NCBI GenBank assembly: GCA_959347315.1
Contig: OY365815.1
Location: 1,274,501 to 1,338,500, forward strand
Reading direction: 5' to 3'
Source: Bimastos eiseni
Lineage: Eukaryota; Annelida; Clitellata; Crassiclitellata; Lumbricidae
Length of the DNA stretch: 64,000 nt
Part shown: one piece after another, positions 9,775 to 19,699 of the stretch
Layout: every line of letters begins with the position of its first letter
Position numbering within the stretch: position 1 is the first letter of the stretch
Position numbers and translations under genes: made by a program
Notes under the pieces: generated by a model
The model's input: the letters and a program-made list of their open reading frames with translations, nothing else
What the model was told of the DNA's origin: nothing
Databases searched by the model: none

Positions 9775-10826
9775 GACGTCTAACAAGAAGTTTATCGATG
9801 GGCATGTCAAGCTTGATCTTTTGTTTAATGGCGGCCATGTGCTACGGTGCTTTATTTTCGCGTGTTACTTAAAAGTAGGTTGTCCTATTTACTGGTTAAA
9901 ATATTTCACTGTTATTAAATATCGTAGACCTATATTATAATTCACATAAATGCAAAAATCATGACAAATGGGTTATTTTGTTAAGCATACATTGCGCTTT
10001 ATTACTGCTCTACCCTGTTTATCCAAATCACGTTGTGCAAACAGTGACCACGAGATTTTGTAGTGTTGACCTGTTGGGGAAAGTTGGCGGGGGCAAGTTG
10101 GCGGATGCAACCAACTTGCTCCGCAAGTCAGCCAACTGGCTCCACTATAGGCCTAAAGGTAATTATCGATGTGTCTAGTAATTGTTACATTAAACTGATG
10201 TCATCGTAATAGTAAACTCCAAACTTATAAAGCGACTACAAAAGCGGCGTCGCCGTAACCAGCTTATTCACAAGCGCTTAATCAAAACAAAATCGACAAG
10301 CAGAGGTCAAGATTCAGAGAACCAGATAGGCTGCAGGTAGGCAGTCAGACGATGCTTGGAGCCAATAAATGACCGCGATTTTTTTTATAGAAATTGCCAT
10401 TTTAATTACGTAGTTTTTATCTGACATCTTTATTAAGGTTAAATGCCGTTAATGGAAACGAATTTAATTCACACATAACGCAATCGCTTTCCTCTGTTAC
10501 AAATCAGTTTTATGCATATGATTTGTATTGCCACCATCTTGTCCCAAGCAGGAAACCAACTTGCCACAGAGCAGAGGCAAGTTGGCTGACTCAGAATATT
10601 TTTTTGATCGTTTTTTGTAAACTTATAAAATAATGTGAAGCCTGAATTTGTGCTAGAGTGTAGCCGTTATTAGTAGCTGCGTTGTGAGATAAAAATTATT
10701 ATGCTAGCATTATCGTTGACGATGACGTGCGATAAAACTTATTTTTCAGTCAACTTGTCCCCACCTCCCCATGTGTATACGGCCTATAAAAATGTTAAGA
10801 CGTCATCCATGACCTCAATGCCCAAG
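9775..10826. other. Unassigned intergenic stretch
   Basis: No gene, known transposon end or tandem repeat was recognised here. Short phrases around AAGTTGGC recur at about 10,080–10,140 and 10,565–10,590, but not as a clear array. Confidence 0.4.
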
Positions 10827-11420
10827 CAGTGGCGTAGCTATCTCACCACGGGCCCCCACTCCAACAGTTATTTAAAGAAACTAAACCAGTAAACGCGCGC
10901 ACTGTAAACCTGATTGTCATAACATGTTTAACATCACTTTAATTAAATCCATTTTATAGTTTAAAGACATGCCTCTACACTCTACAGTATGTTCAGAATT
11001 TCTTTCTGCGGCACTTCTTCTCTGCAAAAATGTTAACAAGTTCATCAACGTCCATTTTCTTTGCGTTTTCGTTTTCTATGCTGAGAATGGCTAATCCAGA
11101 TAGTCTATCTTGCAACATGGTACTGCGCAAATAGTTTTTGATGAGCTTAAGCTTGGAGAACGACCTCTCTGCTGTTGCCACAGTTACTGGTAAAGTGAGG
11201 AAGAGAAGATATGCAGTGCAGACATCTGGGAGTGATGTAACAAGAGAACTATTTTCGATTATCAAAAGATGACTCAACTCTTTGATTGTGTTTATTTTCT
11301 TAATTTCTTGTTTGAGAACCATTCTAAAGCTTTGTAGCTGCTCGAAGAACGATGGTGCTATGTCATTTGAATACTGTTGTTGTAACTTTGTCGCCTTTGT
11401 GAATAGTTGATCATCGTCGC
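10827..11420 (-). pseudogene. 3' end of a hAT transposon with transposase dimerisation domain
   Basis: On minus, about 11,420–10,993 encodes the C-terminal hAT dimerisation domain: LPDVCTAYLLFLTLPVTVAT, then AERSFSKLKLIKNYLRSTM, then RLSGLAILSIENE. The stop is at 10,993. Then 165 bp of noncoding sequence leads to the inverted terminus (CAGTGGCGTAGCT on +) at 10,827. Everything N-terminal of the domain is missing; the frame runs into CA-rich simple sequence near 11,460. The domain matches the Zaphod/Tip100-like branch in general form. It cannot make active transposase. Confidence 0.85.
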
Positions 11421-11464
11421 TTCGCGACGATGACGATGTAACATGACATGACGTGATGTACGTA

Positions 11465-11690
11465 GGCCTACATACATGCACACAGTAATGCATACAAACA
11501 AACCCACTTACACAAAATTAGCGTTTATACACGAGCAAATGCACACATACAAGCCGTTATACACACATACATACACACACAGGTACACACATACACACAC
11601 AGGTACATGCGTAAAGGCTTGCATGCGTACTAACATGCAAACATATGCACACATACGAGCACACTTGCATGAGTATAATATAATTATGTG
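11465..11690. repeat. ACATACAC-rich degenerate microsatellite
   Basis: Irregular runs of ACACACATACA-like sequence with interspersed CAGGTACA. Reading frames on both strands (Tyr/Thr/His or Cys/Val rich) are products of the repeat. Confidence 0.85.
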
Positions 11691-11694
11691 AGAC

Positions 11695-12140
11695 AATCAG
11701 AGTCAGCTCAAATATCCCGCGCAGTTTCCCAATAAACAAGCTCATGTAGGATGGCCACGCTTCAATGATTCCAGGCCGATGGGCCCTTCGTAGTATAAGT
11801 CGTTCAAACAGCCTGAGTAGTCTCGAACCTTAATTTGAGTTACGGTACGTCACTGCCTCTGCAAACTCTAGCTCAGAGATAGTGTTTAGGCCTAATAGTT
11901 TCAGCTGATTTTAAAAAGGCATGATAGATTACAGATGGACTTCATGGATAGCAGGAACGGATTGCAAGAATTTGACCTGCTCCACGCCTGAGAAATTTCC
12001 CGCATGATTCTCGCCTACCACCATCCGGGAATTGTGAGTATCACGTGTCTGCATAGATCTGATATTTCATTGCATAGATTTCTTCATTCGATTAAATGTA
12101 GTGTGTATGTAAATCTTCGAAAATTACTCAGCACACACAA
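11695..12140. repeat. Diverged dispersed repeat, copy 1
   Basis: Similar in order to 15,240–15,560: a CCCGCGC segment, CACGCTTCAA(T/C)GATTCCA, GAGTTACG, a CCTCTGC segment and AATAGTTT follow at comparable spacing. The two copies flank the inverted island at 12.9–14.8 kb in the same orientation. No protein is recognised. Confidence 0.55.
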
Positions 12141-12674
12141 GAGCCACACCACGACCTAATTCATCGGCGCAATGTCAAAAGAAAGAATTATAGAGAACTT
12201 TGCGAATTATTTTATATTCAACATTTGGCATTAAAGATTTCAATAATATAATTATAAGGATGGGAATCGGCTGTAATTCGAATAATATGTCGTATGATTC
12301 GCCTGTTTCGCATTATTCGGTTTCGTGTTGCTTCCTTTAAGCACAGTGTATTATTAGTTTTGCTCTTTTTGATGCTGTCGACTATTCGACTCGGCTGACC
12401 TCTAATTTTTCCCTGGCTAGTGTATTGGCATTAGAGAATCACAATTCTGCAGATATCTTTATACGATGAAAAATAATATAGACAGAAACTTTAATCCATG
12501 GTTATTAAAGGTTTCAAAAATAAAGTAAAATGTCTAGAATTTGCGGTAATTCGAATAAAATATGATGATATTTTACCTAAAACGGGCACATGCAGCTCAT
12601 CTTTATCATAATAAACTGAAATCGTTTCTCATGCACCATAAAATTTTCGGCTTTATCTGTTGCGTTTATCTATC

Positions 12675-12845
12675 GATAGATCGGCGAGTGAGTGGATCCG
12701 TGGGTGAGTTCATAGATGGGTGGGGTAATCAGTTGGTGGATCGGTGGGTGGATTGATCCGCGGGTAGGTTTATCGGTGGGTGGGTGGATTGATCCGCGAG
12801 TGGGTTGGTTAGTGGGTTGATCGGTGAGTGGGTTCATTAGAGGGT
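12675..12845. repeat. Degenerate G/T-rich simple repeat
   Basis: Built from variants of GTGGGTTGATCGGTGAGTGG. There is no constant period; it looks like an aged minisatellite. Confidence 0.7.
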
Positions 12846-12936
12846 GTTGCCGTCAACATCCCATTCCTTAATTTTGGTTGATTTCGAATCTCTGGGTGGC
12901 ACCATACATGCCGTAATATACCATGACTATTCAACA

Positions 12937-13044
12937 CGTGCAAATCGACACCGTATACATATCGCCACCTAGCGAATGGAAGTGAACTAATTAGTTCACT
13001 TCCATTCGCTAGGTGGCGATATGTATACGGTGTCGATTTGCACG
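12937..13044. repeat. Perfect 108-bp palindrome
   Basis: Every base of 12,937–12,990 pairs with 12,991–13,044 without a loop (centre GTGAACTAA|TTAGTTCAC). Each arm contains CCATTCGCTAGGTGGCGAT and ATACGGTGTCGATTTG. It is the left end of a larger inverted island. Perfect palindromes of this length tend to be unstable, so either it is young or its depth should be checked. Confidence 0.97.
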
Positions 13045-13190
13045 CATTGATTAGTTCATCTCCATTCGCTAGGTGGTGCAGTGTGCACGATATCTATTTA
13101 ACACGCTATAATTAGTTCACGACCATTCGCTAGGTGGCGCAACTTATACGGCGATTATTTAATACGATATAATTAGTTCACTTTCCTCCG
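12991..13190 (+). repeat. About 60-bp tandem units with CATTCGCTAGGTGGCGC
   Basis: TTAGTTCA starts at 12,991, 13,051, 13,112 and 13,173, giving a 60–61 bp period. Each unit has TTAGTTCA, CCATTCGCTAGGTGG and a TATACGGTG-like segment followed by ATTTAA. Further plus-oriented units are at 13,612–13,765 and inverted units at 14,345–14,500. Confidence 0.85.
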
Positions 13191-13364
13191 TTTGCCCTCA
13201 ACCTCCTTTCCCTCCATTTCACCAGCGTGCGGACAGTGCTTGTTACTGTTTAACGGCTCTTTCTTCCAGGCCTTGGACTGGCACCGCCAGAGTGTGAGCA
13301 TTGACGGAGTTAACGACTTATATCCTATCTTGTTTCGTTCTTCTAACAGAGGTTATGGATGAAG

Positions 13365-13600
13365 ATAGCATAAGGAGAATAGGGAGGTGAAGGGATAATT
13401 GAGAACGGAAAGGAAGATAGCATATACATTAAAGGAAGAAGAGAGCTAATGGCGGAAAAATAGGGTGAGGGCAATTGGAGGAAATGGAGGGAGAGAGCAT
13501 ATGGAGGAAAGGGAGGATGAGGTGCAAAATGGAGGAAGCGGAGGAAGAGAGCAAGATAGAGGAAAGGGAGAATAAGGGCATATGGAGGAAAAAGAGGCAG
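13365..13600 (+). repeat. Polypurine tract (GGAGGAAAGGGAGGA-like)
   Basis: About 230 bp dominated by A and G on +, built from AGGAAAGGGAGGAT-type phrases. Its complement occurs at 14,500–14,775, on the other side of the inverted island. Such tracts can form triplexes; I treat this as structure, not coding. Confidence 0.75.
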
Positions 13601-13611
13601 AAAAATTAGTT

Positions 13612-13765
13612 CTTTTCGATTAGCTAGGTGGCACCAAAATGATGGTGTCTATTAAACGTATTAACCTTCACCTTTATTCGCTAGGTGGCGCCATATATAT
13701 ATACGGTGTTTATTAAAAGTATTATAATTAGTTCATCTCTATTCACTAGGTGGCGCCATATGTAC
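13612..13765 (+). repeat. Second plus-oriented block of 60-bp units
   Basis: Three units with GCTAGGTGGCACC (13,623), TTCGCTAGGTGGCGCCA (13,678) and TTCACTAGGTGGCGCCA (13,742), each followed by a TACGGTGTT-like segment. Confidence 0.8.
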
Positions 13766-13769
13766 GGTG

Positions 13770-14300
13770 TTTTTGCTTTTACGATTATTGTTACGATTGC
13801 TGCACGTTTGCTGTTATTGCTTTTACGATTGCTGTTAGGGTTCCTGTTATCACTGTATTGCTGTTACGTTTGCTGTTATTGCTGTTACGTTTGCTGTTAC
13901 GGTTGCTATTATATTTGCTGCTATCGCTGTTACGGTTGCTGTGACGGTTGCTTGTATTTCTAGTACGATTGTTGTTAGGGTTGCTTTTATTGTTGTTACG
14001 GTTGCTGTTAGGTTTGCTGTCTCATGTTTTGAGTTACGCCACTGCGTCTTCCTTTATCTAGATAGCACAGACAGTATTTAATAGTTTAAGTTGCTGTTAC
14101 GATTACTATTACGGCTGCTGTTATTGGTATTACGATAGCTACTACGATTGCTCTTCAGTCTGCTGTTATTGATGTTACTATTGCTGTTACGGTTGCTGCT
14201 ATTGGTGTTACGACTGCTGTTACAATTGTTGTTAAGCCTGCTGTTATTGCTGTTATGAATGCTGGGACGGTTGCTGTTATTGCTGTTACGTTTGGAGGAA
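13770..14300. repeat. GTTGCTGTTACG-type degenerate repeat forming the centre of the island
   Basis: A run of GTTGCTGTTAC(G) and GCTGTTATT variants, interrupted near 14,030–14,085 by a non-repetitive segment (ACGCCACTGCGTC, AATAGTTTAA). The reading frames (Leu/Cys-rich or Asn/Ser-rich) are by-products. Confidence 0.8.
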
Positions 14301-14344
14301 AGGAGAAGTGACGGTGAGGCCAAACCTCACCCTCACTTTCGACC

Positions 14345-14500
14345 AGTTGCCTGTTGCCACATAGCGAATAGAGATGAACTCATTATGACACGTTAAGTAA
14401 ACACCGTATAAATAGCGCCACGTAGCGAATCGAGATGAACTAATTTTTCACATTAAAGAAACACCGCTTATATGGTGACACCCAGCGAATCGAAATGAAC
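14345..14500 (-). repeat. Inverted block of the 60-bp units
   Basis: The same unit in reverse orientation: CACATAGCGAATAGAGATGA, GCGCCACGTAGCGAATCGAG and a third copy with ACCCAGCGAATCG. With 13,612–13,765 it makes the inner inverted pair of the island. Confidence 0.85.
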
Positions 14501-14775
14501 CAATTCCTCACCCTCCTTTTCCACCCCATACTCTCATTCTCCCTTTCCTATATTTTGCATTCTTCCTCCTCTTCCTCCATTTTAAAGTCATCCTCCCTTT
14601 ATTTCATATGCTCTTCTCCTCCCTTTCCTCAATTGCTTTCTAGTCTACATTTTCCCCTCGCCATCCCTCTTCCTCCATATGCTATTTTCCTCTTTCCTCC
14701 ACTTGCTCTCACCCTACCTTACCTCCATAAGCTCTCTTTCACCCTTTCCTCAATTTTGCTCTTTTCCTTTCTTTT
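14500..14775 (-). repeat. Polypyrimidine tract, mirror partner of 13,365–13,600
   Basis: CCTCCTTTTCCACC-type sequence for about 275 bp, including CTTTCCTC(C/A)A phrases complementary to the polypurine block. It extends the inverted symmetry of the island outward. Confidence 0.75.
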
Positions 14776-15149
14776 TAAGTAATTATCGTGGTTTTTTAGT
14801 GCTTGTCTTTAGCGCCGGTGAATAAGCTGGTCTCTCTGACGTGACTTTTGTGGGCGCTGAAAATTTTTGGTGGATTTACAGTACACTACATTTACGAATG
14901 ATTGAGCATAGAGAGGCACTGTTGGCTGTTGCATAGTATTATCCTTGGCCTGTTGATCCAGTATCTTTTAATAGAAGTCGGCGTCAGTGTCTGCAGAAAA
15001 TGTTTCATTCGATCATTTCGATGCAGGAAAAATAGAAAAAACAGACATTTTATTCCTTCAATAATAAGATTAAATTTTAGAATTTTGCAGTGATTCGAGT
15101 AAAATATGATGATAGTCTATCTGACTAAATTGGGATCACACACATAAGT

Positions 15150-15870
15150 ACATAGTAAGGTAGAGGCATCATGAGGCATGCAAACATATGCAAACATACA
15201 TGCAGCAATATGGTCTACATTCCACGAATAAATATATGGGAGAGTGTTATGCCAGACAATCTGATTCCAATCAAATTTCCCGCGCTGATCAACATAGGGA
15301 TGGACACGCTTCAACGATTCCAAGCAGAGGGCCATTCATAGTAGGCTATTTATAGGCCGTTTCAACAACATGTGCAGTCTCGATGTGTTGAGTAACGCCA
15401 GTGCCTCTGCGGAATCTAGCACGGACAGCATTTAATAGTTTAAATTGATATTGTTAAAGACGTGAAAGATGTCAGATGAACTCGAAGCATGACGTGAGTG
15501 GATTGTAAGGCTGTGATCCATTTTCCTGCGCACGAGTGAAGAAAGAAGGAGATAGAAAACTGCCGCGTGGTTCTAGCCTGTTATCATCCGGGAACTCTGA
15601 GTACCACGGGTTTGCATAGATACATTCATCCACTGAAATGTGATAGCGATATAACAAAAATGATGTCGAGAAATTTATATAGCGCTATTTGCAAGCTTTT
15701 GCTTTTGCTCCAGCTGGTGTATGGGCCTATATTGCCCTATAAGCATCACAATTCTGCATAGACATCTTCATTCGATGAAAGAACAATAATAGTGATATTG
15801 ACATTTGAAGCTTTCACAATAAAGATTTCAATTATGTAATTTTGGTGTAATTCGATTAAACTATGATTAT
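15150..15870. repeat. Diverged dispersed repeat, copy 2
   Basis: The related copy of 11,695–12,140. It contains CCCGCGCTGATC, CACGCTTCAACGATTCCA, TGCCTCTGCGGAATCTAGC and TTTAATAGTTTAAATTGA. Its right part (ATCTTCATTCGATGAAAG, then GTAATTCGATTAAA) is shared with the fold-back elements further right and with 12,450–12,560. Confidence 0.55.
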
Positions 15871-15969
15871 TTTTTTCCGTAGGCTATAGCTTCTCTTTTC
15901 CATAGTATGATATTTTGAAATCGATATCAGCACACTTGGTCTGAGTCTAGGTCCTCTAGGCCTTGGTAA

Positions 15970-16105
15970 GATCTAGTCTCGGTCTTTAGTTGTCTCGGTT
16001 TATGGTCAGGATCTCGGTCAGGCTCTGGGTCAAGGTCTTGCATGGTCTCAGTCGGGGTGTCGTTCAGGATCGGGTTGGGTCGTGGTCTCGGTCAGGGTCC
16101 GATTT
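15970..16105. repeat. CTCGGTCAGGGTC-type degenerate repeat
   Basis: Repeats of GGTC(A/T)GG(A/G)TCTCGGTC with variable spacing. Aged simple sequence; not coding. Confidence 0.6.
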
Positions 16106-16265
16106 GTCAAAAAAGAAGCAGAGGGGGTCGGAATCTATCCAAATACTGAAAGATCGACTTCCTCCAAAGCTAATGTTGCTTTTCACAGCTTATTTATGGG
16201 CCTATGGGCATCAACGGACAGCAATATCTTCATTTTATGAAGAAATTACAGAGATATTGACATTT
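16106..16265. mobile_element. Half copy of a fold-back element
   Basis: Matches the right half of the fold-back family: a hairpin-proximal segment, GATCGACTTCCTCCAAAGCT, then TATTTATGGGCCTATGGGCA and ATATCTTCATTTTATGAAGA. The left arm is missing. Confidence 0.55.
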
Positions 16266-16412
16266 TAGGCCTTCATTTTTTGTTTAAAGTGGAAATATTA
16301 TGATTTTTGACCTTAATTGGGTTAATATAGGTTCTGCTTATCATAAAAAACTATTTTAAAATGATTCCCAACTACTTTAAAATTATTTGATTTCTCAAGC
16401 AAGGAAAACCGT

Positions 16413-16674
16413 AATATCTCTGTTATTTTTTCAAAGATTGAAGATATCTGTGCTGATCGGTGATGCTTGTAGGCCCTGGAGAAAAATAATTCGGTTTGTC
16501 AAAGGTCGATTTTTTCGCGCGAAAAAACCGATGGAGGTTAGTCCATCGGTTTTTTCGGAGGAAAAAATTGACGTTCTCCAAACCGAATTATTTTTTCATA
16601 GCATGTTTATGGGCCTATGGGCAAAAGCGGACTGCAGAAATATCTTCACTTGAAGAAGAAATAACGAAGATATT
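16413..16674. mobile_element. Fold-back element, about 260 bp
   Basis: The left arm (ATATCTCTGTTATTTTTTC, then TGCTTGTAGGCCCTGGAG and a GGTCGATTTTTTCGCGCG segment) is complementary to the right arm (CTCCAAACCGAATTATTTTT, TGTTTATGGGCCTATGGGC, ATATCTTCACTTGAAGAAG). The centre is a strong hairpin AACCGATGG…CCATCGGTT. Relatives are at 18,860, 19,290, 31,908 and 32,337. The duplication junction falls inside this hairpin at 16,544. Confidence 0.75.
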
Positions 16675-17361
16675 GACAATTTAAGCCATAAAAAATAAAA
16701 TGTTGTAAGTATGATGATTATTGACCTCAACTGGGTTCATATAGCTTCTGTTTATCATAATAAACTATTTTAAAGTGATTCCCAAAAACTTTAATATTTC
16801 TAGATTTTTTGATAAAACCTTGACCGTCTATTTAGGATATATATCTGATGCAGGGGTAGATTATTCACACAACAGTTGATGAGGCTCTTTGCTTGACCTG
16901 CCAGATTTTGACCTGAGACTGGAGCAGAAGAAGCTTCGTCATTGCAGACTTAACTTGGTAAAGTGGGTAATTTCGCTAGGTGCCTTGGCGAGGTTCTAAT
17001 AAGGTGCTATATAAATTGGCAAATGCATACATACATGCATGCTAAGACAGCCCTCCCAGGAATGGCTTTTATGGGTCCTGGACTGGTCCAGGGCCCACAA
17101 TAGCCAAAGGATTGATTTAGTGTGCATGTATGTCGAGTTCAGTGTACAATGTTGCACATTATTGTGAGTTGAGAAGAACCAAGACTTTTGAATTTGATAC
17201 TGATCTGCATCTTGCATATAATTATTCAGTTTCACATAACATAACATAACTGCATTTGCACACAGCTGCAAAGTCAACAGCAATCCCACCACAGTTAAGT
17301 CCCAACTATGAACGTAATATAAGTCACATCTACAATTCAATTCTAAGCGTTCAACATCAGA

Positions 17362-17556
17362 TCAAAGTGTTCTGTAAGGGTATTTTGCCAGCATCAAGTG
17401 TCTAATGAAGAGTTCGTCTTTGATTTCAGGTGAAAGTCGTTTCCACAGAATCGGTGGAGGGAATGTGGTGCCTGCCTGTCGAGTACGCTGGTTCCAAACT
17501 CTCTTGCGGTCGGTCGAGACTCGGACAAAACTTCCAAGACCGGTCACTGCAAGCAG
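17362..17556 (-). pseudogene. ARPC5: ARPC5 pseudogene copy A, last exon with stop loss
   Basis: After an acceptor (CTTGTTGTAG) the minus strand encodes LLAVTGLGSFVRVSTDRKRV, colinear with the C-terminus of Arp2/3 complex subunit 5 (human ends GSIVRVLTARKTV). Where the normal protein stops, this copy has TGG (17,494–17,496) and reads on for 45 residues to a TGA at 17,362. The Ser in VRVST is Leu in copy B and in the known family, so copy A carries the derived change. Intact ARPC5 supports branched actin nucleation; this locus is unlikely to make it. Confidence 0.8.
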
Positions 17557-17576
17557 CTACAACAAGAATAACAACG

Positions 17577-17697
17577 CCTGCTATCAAACTGAATCACTTC
17601 CTAAATCATAATCAACAGGTTGCTCATTATAGCCAAGCTGGCTATATTGGGCAAACTGTTGATTGTGATTTAGGAAATGATTCAGTTTGATAGCAGG
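17577..17697. repeat. Hairpin whose loop holds one minisatellite unit
   Basis: CCTGCTATCAAACTGAATCA and the following AATCATAATCAACAG pair, with few mismatches, with the segment ending CAGTTTGATAGCAGG. The loop contains TTGCTCATTATAGCCAAGCT, a single unit of the array at 17,955–18,357. The left arm lies just upstream of the ARPC5 last exon, in the intron. Confidence 0.85.
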
Positions 17698-17699
17698 CA

Positions 17700-17746
17700 A
17701 CTTTAGGTCAAATATCATCATATTACGATGATATTTGACCTAAAGT
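17700..17746. repeat. Perfect 20-bp hairpin
   Basis: ACTTTAGGTCAAATATCATC pairs exactly with GATGATATTTGACCTAAAGT across a 7-base loop, directly next to the previous hairpin. Confidence 0.9.
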
Positions 17747-17954
17747 GTGTTCATATGTTCATTATTTCATTCGTTTCGTTCATTTCAAAAATTTATATAG
17801 CTCCCCTTCAAGAAACCCACTCAGAGAAAGAATATAGCATCTCTTTATCATAATAAACTATTTTAAAGCTCTATCTTACCACCCCCAGTTTGCTCATTAT
17901 AGCCGAGCTGGCTAGGGGCACAGATTGAGCATAAGCTCTATCTTGCCACCCACA

Positions 17955-18357
17955 GTTTGCTCATTATAGCCGAGCAGGCTAGTTTGCTCATTATAGCCGA
18001 GCTGGCTCTTTTGCTCATTATAGCCGAGCAGGCTAGTTGCTCATTATAGCCGAGCTGGCTCTTTTGCTCATTATAGCCGAGCAGGCTAGTTTGCTCATTA
18101 TAGCCGAGCAGGCTAGTTGCTCATTATAGCCGAGCTGGCTCTTTTGCTCATTATAGCCGAGCAGGCTAGTTTGCTCATTATAGCCGAGCTGGCTAGTCTG
18201 CTCATTATAGCCGAGCTGGCTCTTTTGCTCATTATAGCCGAGCTGGCTAGTCTGCTCATTATAGCCGAGCTGGCTCTTTTGCTCATTATAGCCGAGCAGG
18301 CTAGTTTGCTCATTATAGCCGAGCTGGCTAGTTTGCTCATTATAGCCGAGCTGGCTA
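17955..18357. repeat. 26-bp minisatellite, 15 contiguous units (copy A)
   Basis: Unit TTGCTCATTATAGCCGAGC followed by (T/A)GGCTAGT or TGGCTCTT; subtypes alternate irregularly. One isolated unit lies at about 17,888. Copy B has 13 contiguous units, so copies have gained or lost units. Reading frames across it (SQLGYNEQ, or ASSAIMSK) arise from the repeat. Confidence 0.95.
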
Positions 18358-18859
18358 TGGGCACAGATGGAGCAAAAACTCCAACTGTATTTCTGCCCTG
18401 TTGAAGATTTTAATGTCCAATGTAATAAAACAAAGTTTAAATTAATGTTTTGCTTTGTTTTCAATGTCTAGAGAAGCTCCAGCTCCGACAGCGATGAAAG
18501 TTCATGAGAGAAGTCTTCATAAGATCATGGACTGATTTATGAAGAAAACGCTCTACATAAGACTATGAACATGGACTGATTTATGCTAAGAAGAACAAAA
18601 AATTACTTTTCTCTAAAGAGATGTTTCCTTAGATTATATACAAAGAATACTTCCAAATAATAAATGACTTAAAATACCTGTCTTCTTCTGTGTTTGAGTC
18701 TTCTAATCGGTTTCCAAGTTGTAGGATTTTGTAGTAGTCTGTCAAAAGAAATGACATTAAGTGCCCAATATAAGTATGGCTTCACTGACTTGTCATAATA
18801 TACCATTTTAAAGCAATTCTGGCACACTTTAAAATTTCTCTAGTTTTCAAGAAAACAGT

Positions 18860-19136
18860 AATGTCTATATCTTGGTTATTCTTTCATCGAATGAAGATAT
18901 CTGAACAGATCTGTTATGCTTATAGGCCCATACACAAGCTGTAAAAAATTTATTCACTTTGGAGGAGATCGACTTTTTCGCTCGAAAAAACCGATGGACT
19001 AACCTTCATCGATTTTTTAGGACAAAAAAGTTGACCTTCTCCAAACTGAATAATTTTGCTAAAGCTTGTGTATGGGACTATAGGCATTAACAGACTGCAA
19101 AAATATCTTCATTTAATGAAAAAATAACAGAAATAT
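18860..19136. mobile_element. Fold-back element, loop in reverse orientation
   Basis: Same family as 16,413–16,674, with hairpin centre CCGATGGACTAACCTTCATC; here the loop reads CTAACC rather than GGTTAG. The arms end in ATATCTTGGTTATTCTTTC and ATCTTCATTTAATGAAAAAA. Confidence 0.7.
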
Positions 19137-19289
19137 CGACATTTTTATTTTTTCAAAATAAAAATTTGGGGGAGAAATACAATGATTTTTAACCTAAATT
19201 AGGTTCATATAGGTTCTGTTTATCAAAATAAACTATTTTAAAGTGATTCTTAAATACTTTAAAATTTCTCGATTTTTCAGAAAAACCCA

Positions 19290-19552
19290 AATATCTCTGT
19301 TATTTTTTTATTAAATGAAGATATTTTTGCAGATCTGTGATGCTTGTAGGCCCTGGAGCAACATTATTTGGTTTGAAGAAGGTCGATTTTTTTGCGCGAA
19401 AAAAACCGATGATGGTTAGTCCATCGGTTTTTTCGGACAAAAAAGTCGACCTTCTCCAAACTGAATAATTTTTTCACAGCTTGTTTATGGGCCTGTGGGC
19501 AAAAGCGGACTGCAGAAATATCTTCACTTGATGAAGAAATAACGGAGATATT
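19290..19552. mobile_element. Fold-back element
   Basis: Left arm AATATCTCTGTTATTTTTTT, right arm ATCTTCACTTGATGAAGAAA and CGGAGATATT. Central hairpin CCGATGATGGTTAGTCCATC. It is followed closely by the satellite array. Confidence 0.75.
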
Positions 19553-19699
19553 AAAATTTTAAACCATAAAAAATAAAAATAAATTTTTTTAAATATGATG
19601 ATTTTTGACCTCAATTAGGTTCATACAGTTTCTCTTTATCATAATAAACTATTTTAAAGTGATTATAAAACAGTTTAAAATTCTCAATTTTTTAAGAAT

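Noticed and set aside
11508..11745. Cys/Val/Tyr-rich minus frames
   Set aside because: Translation of ACATACAC simple sequence.
17955..18357. CRISPR-like array
   Set aside because: Units are contiguous without unique spacers and the genome is animal; ordinary minisatellite.
18033..18464. SQLGYNEQ-repeat protein on minus
   Set aside because: Translation of the 26-bp minisatellite; copy B has a different length and frame.
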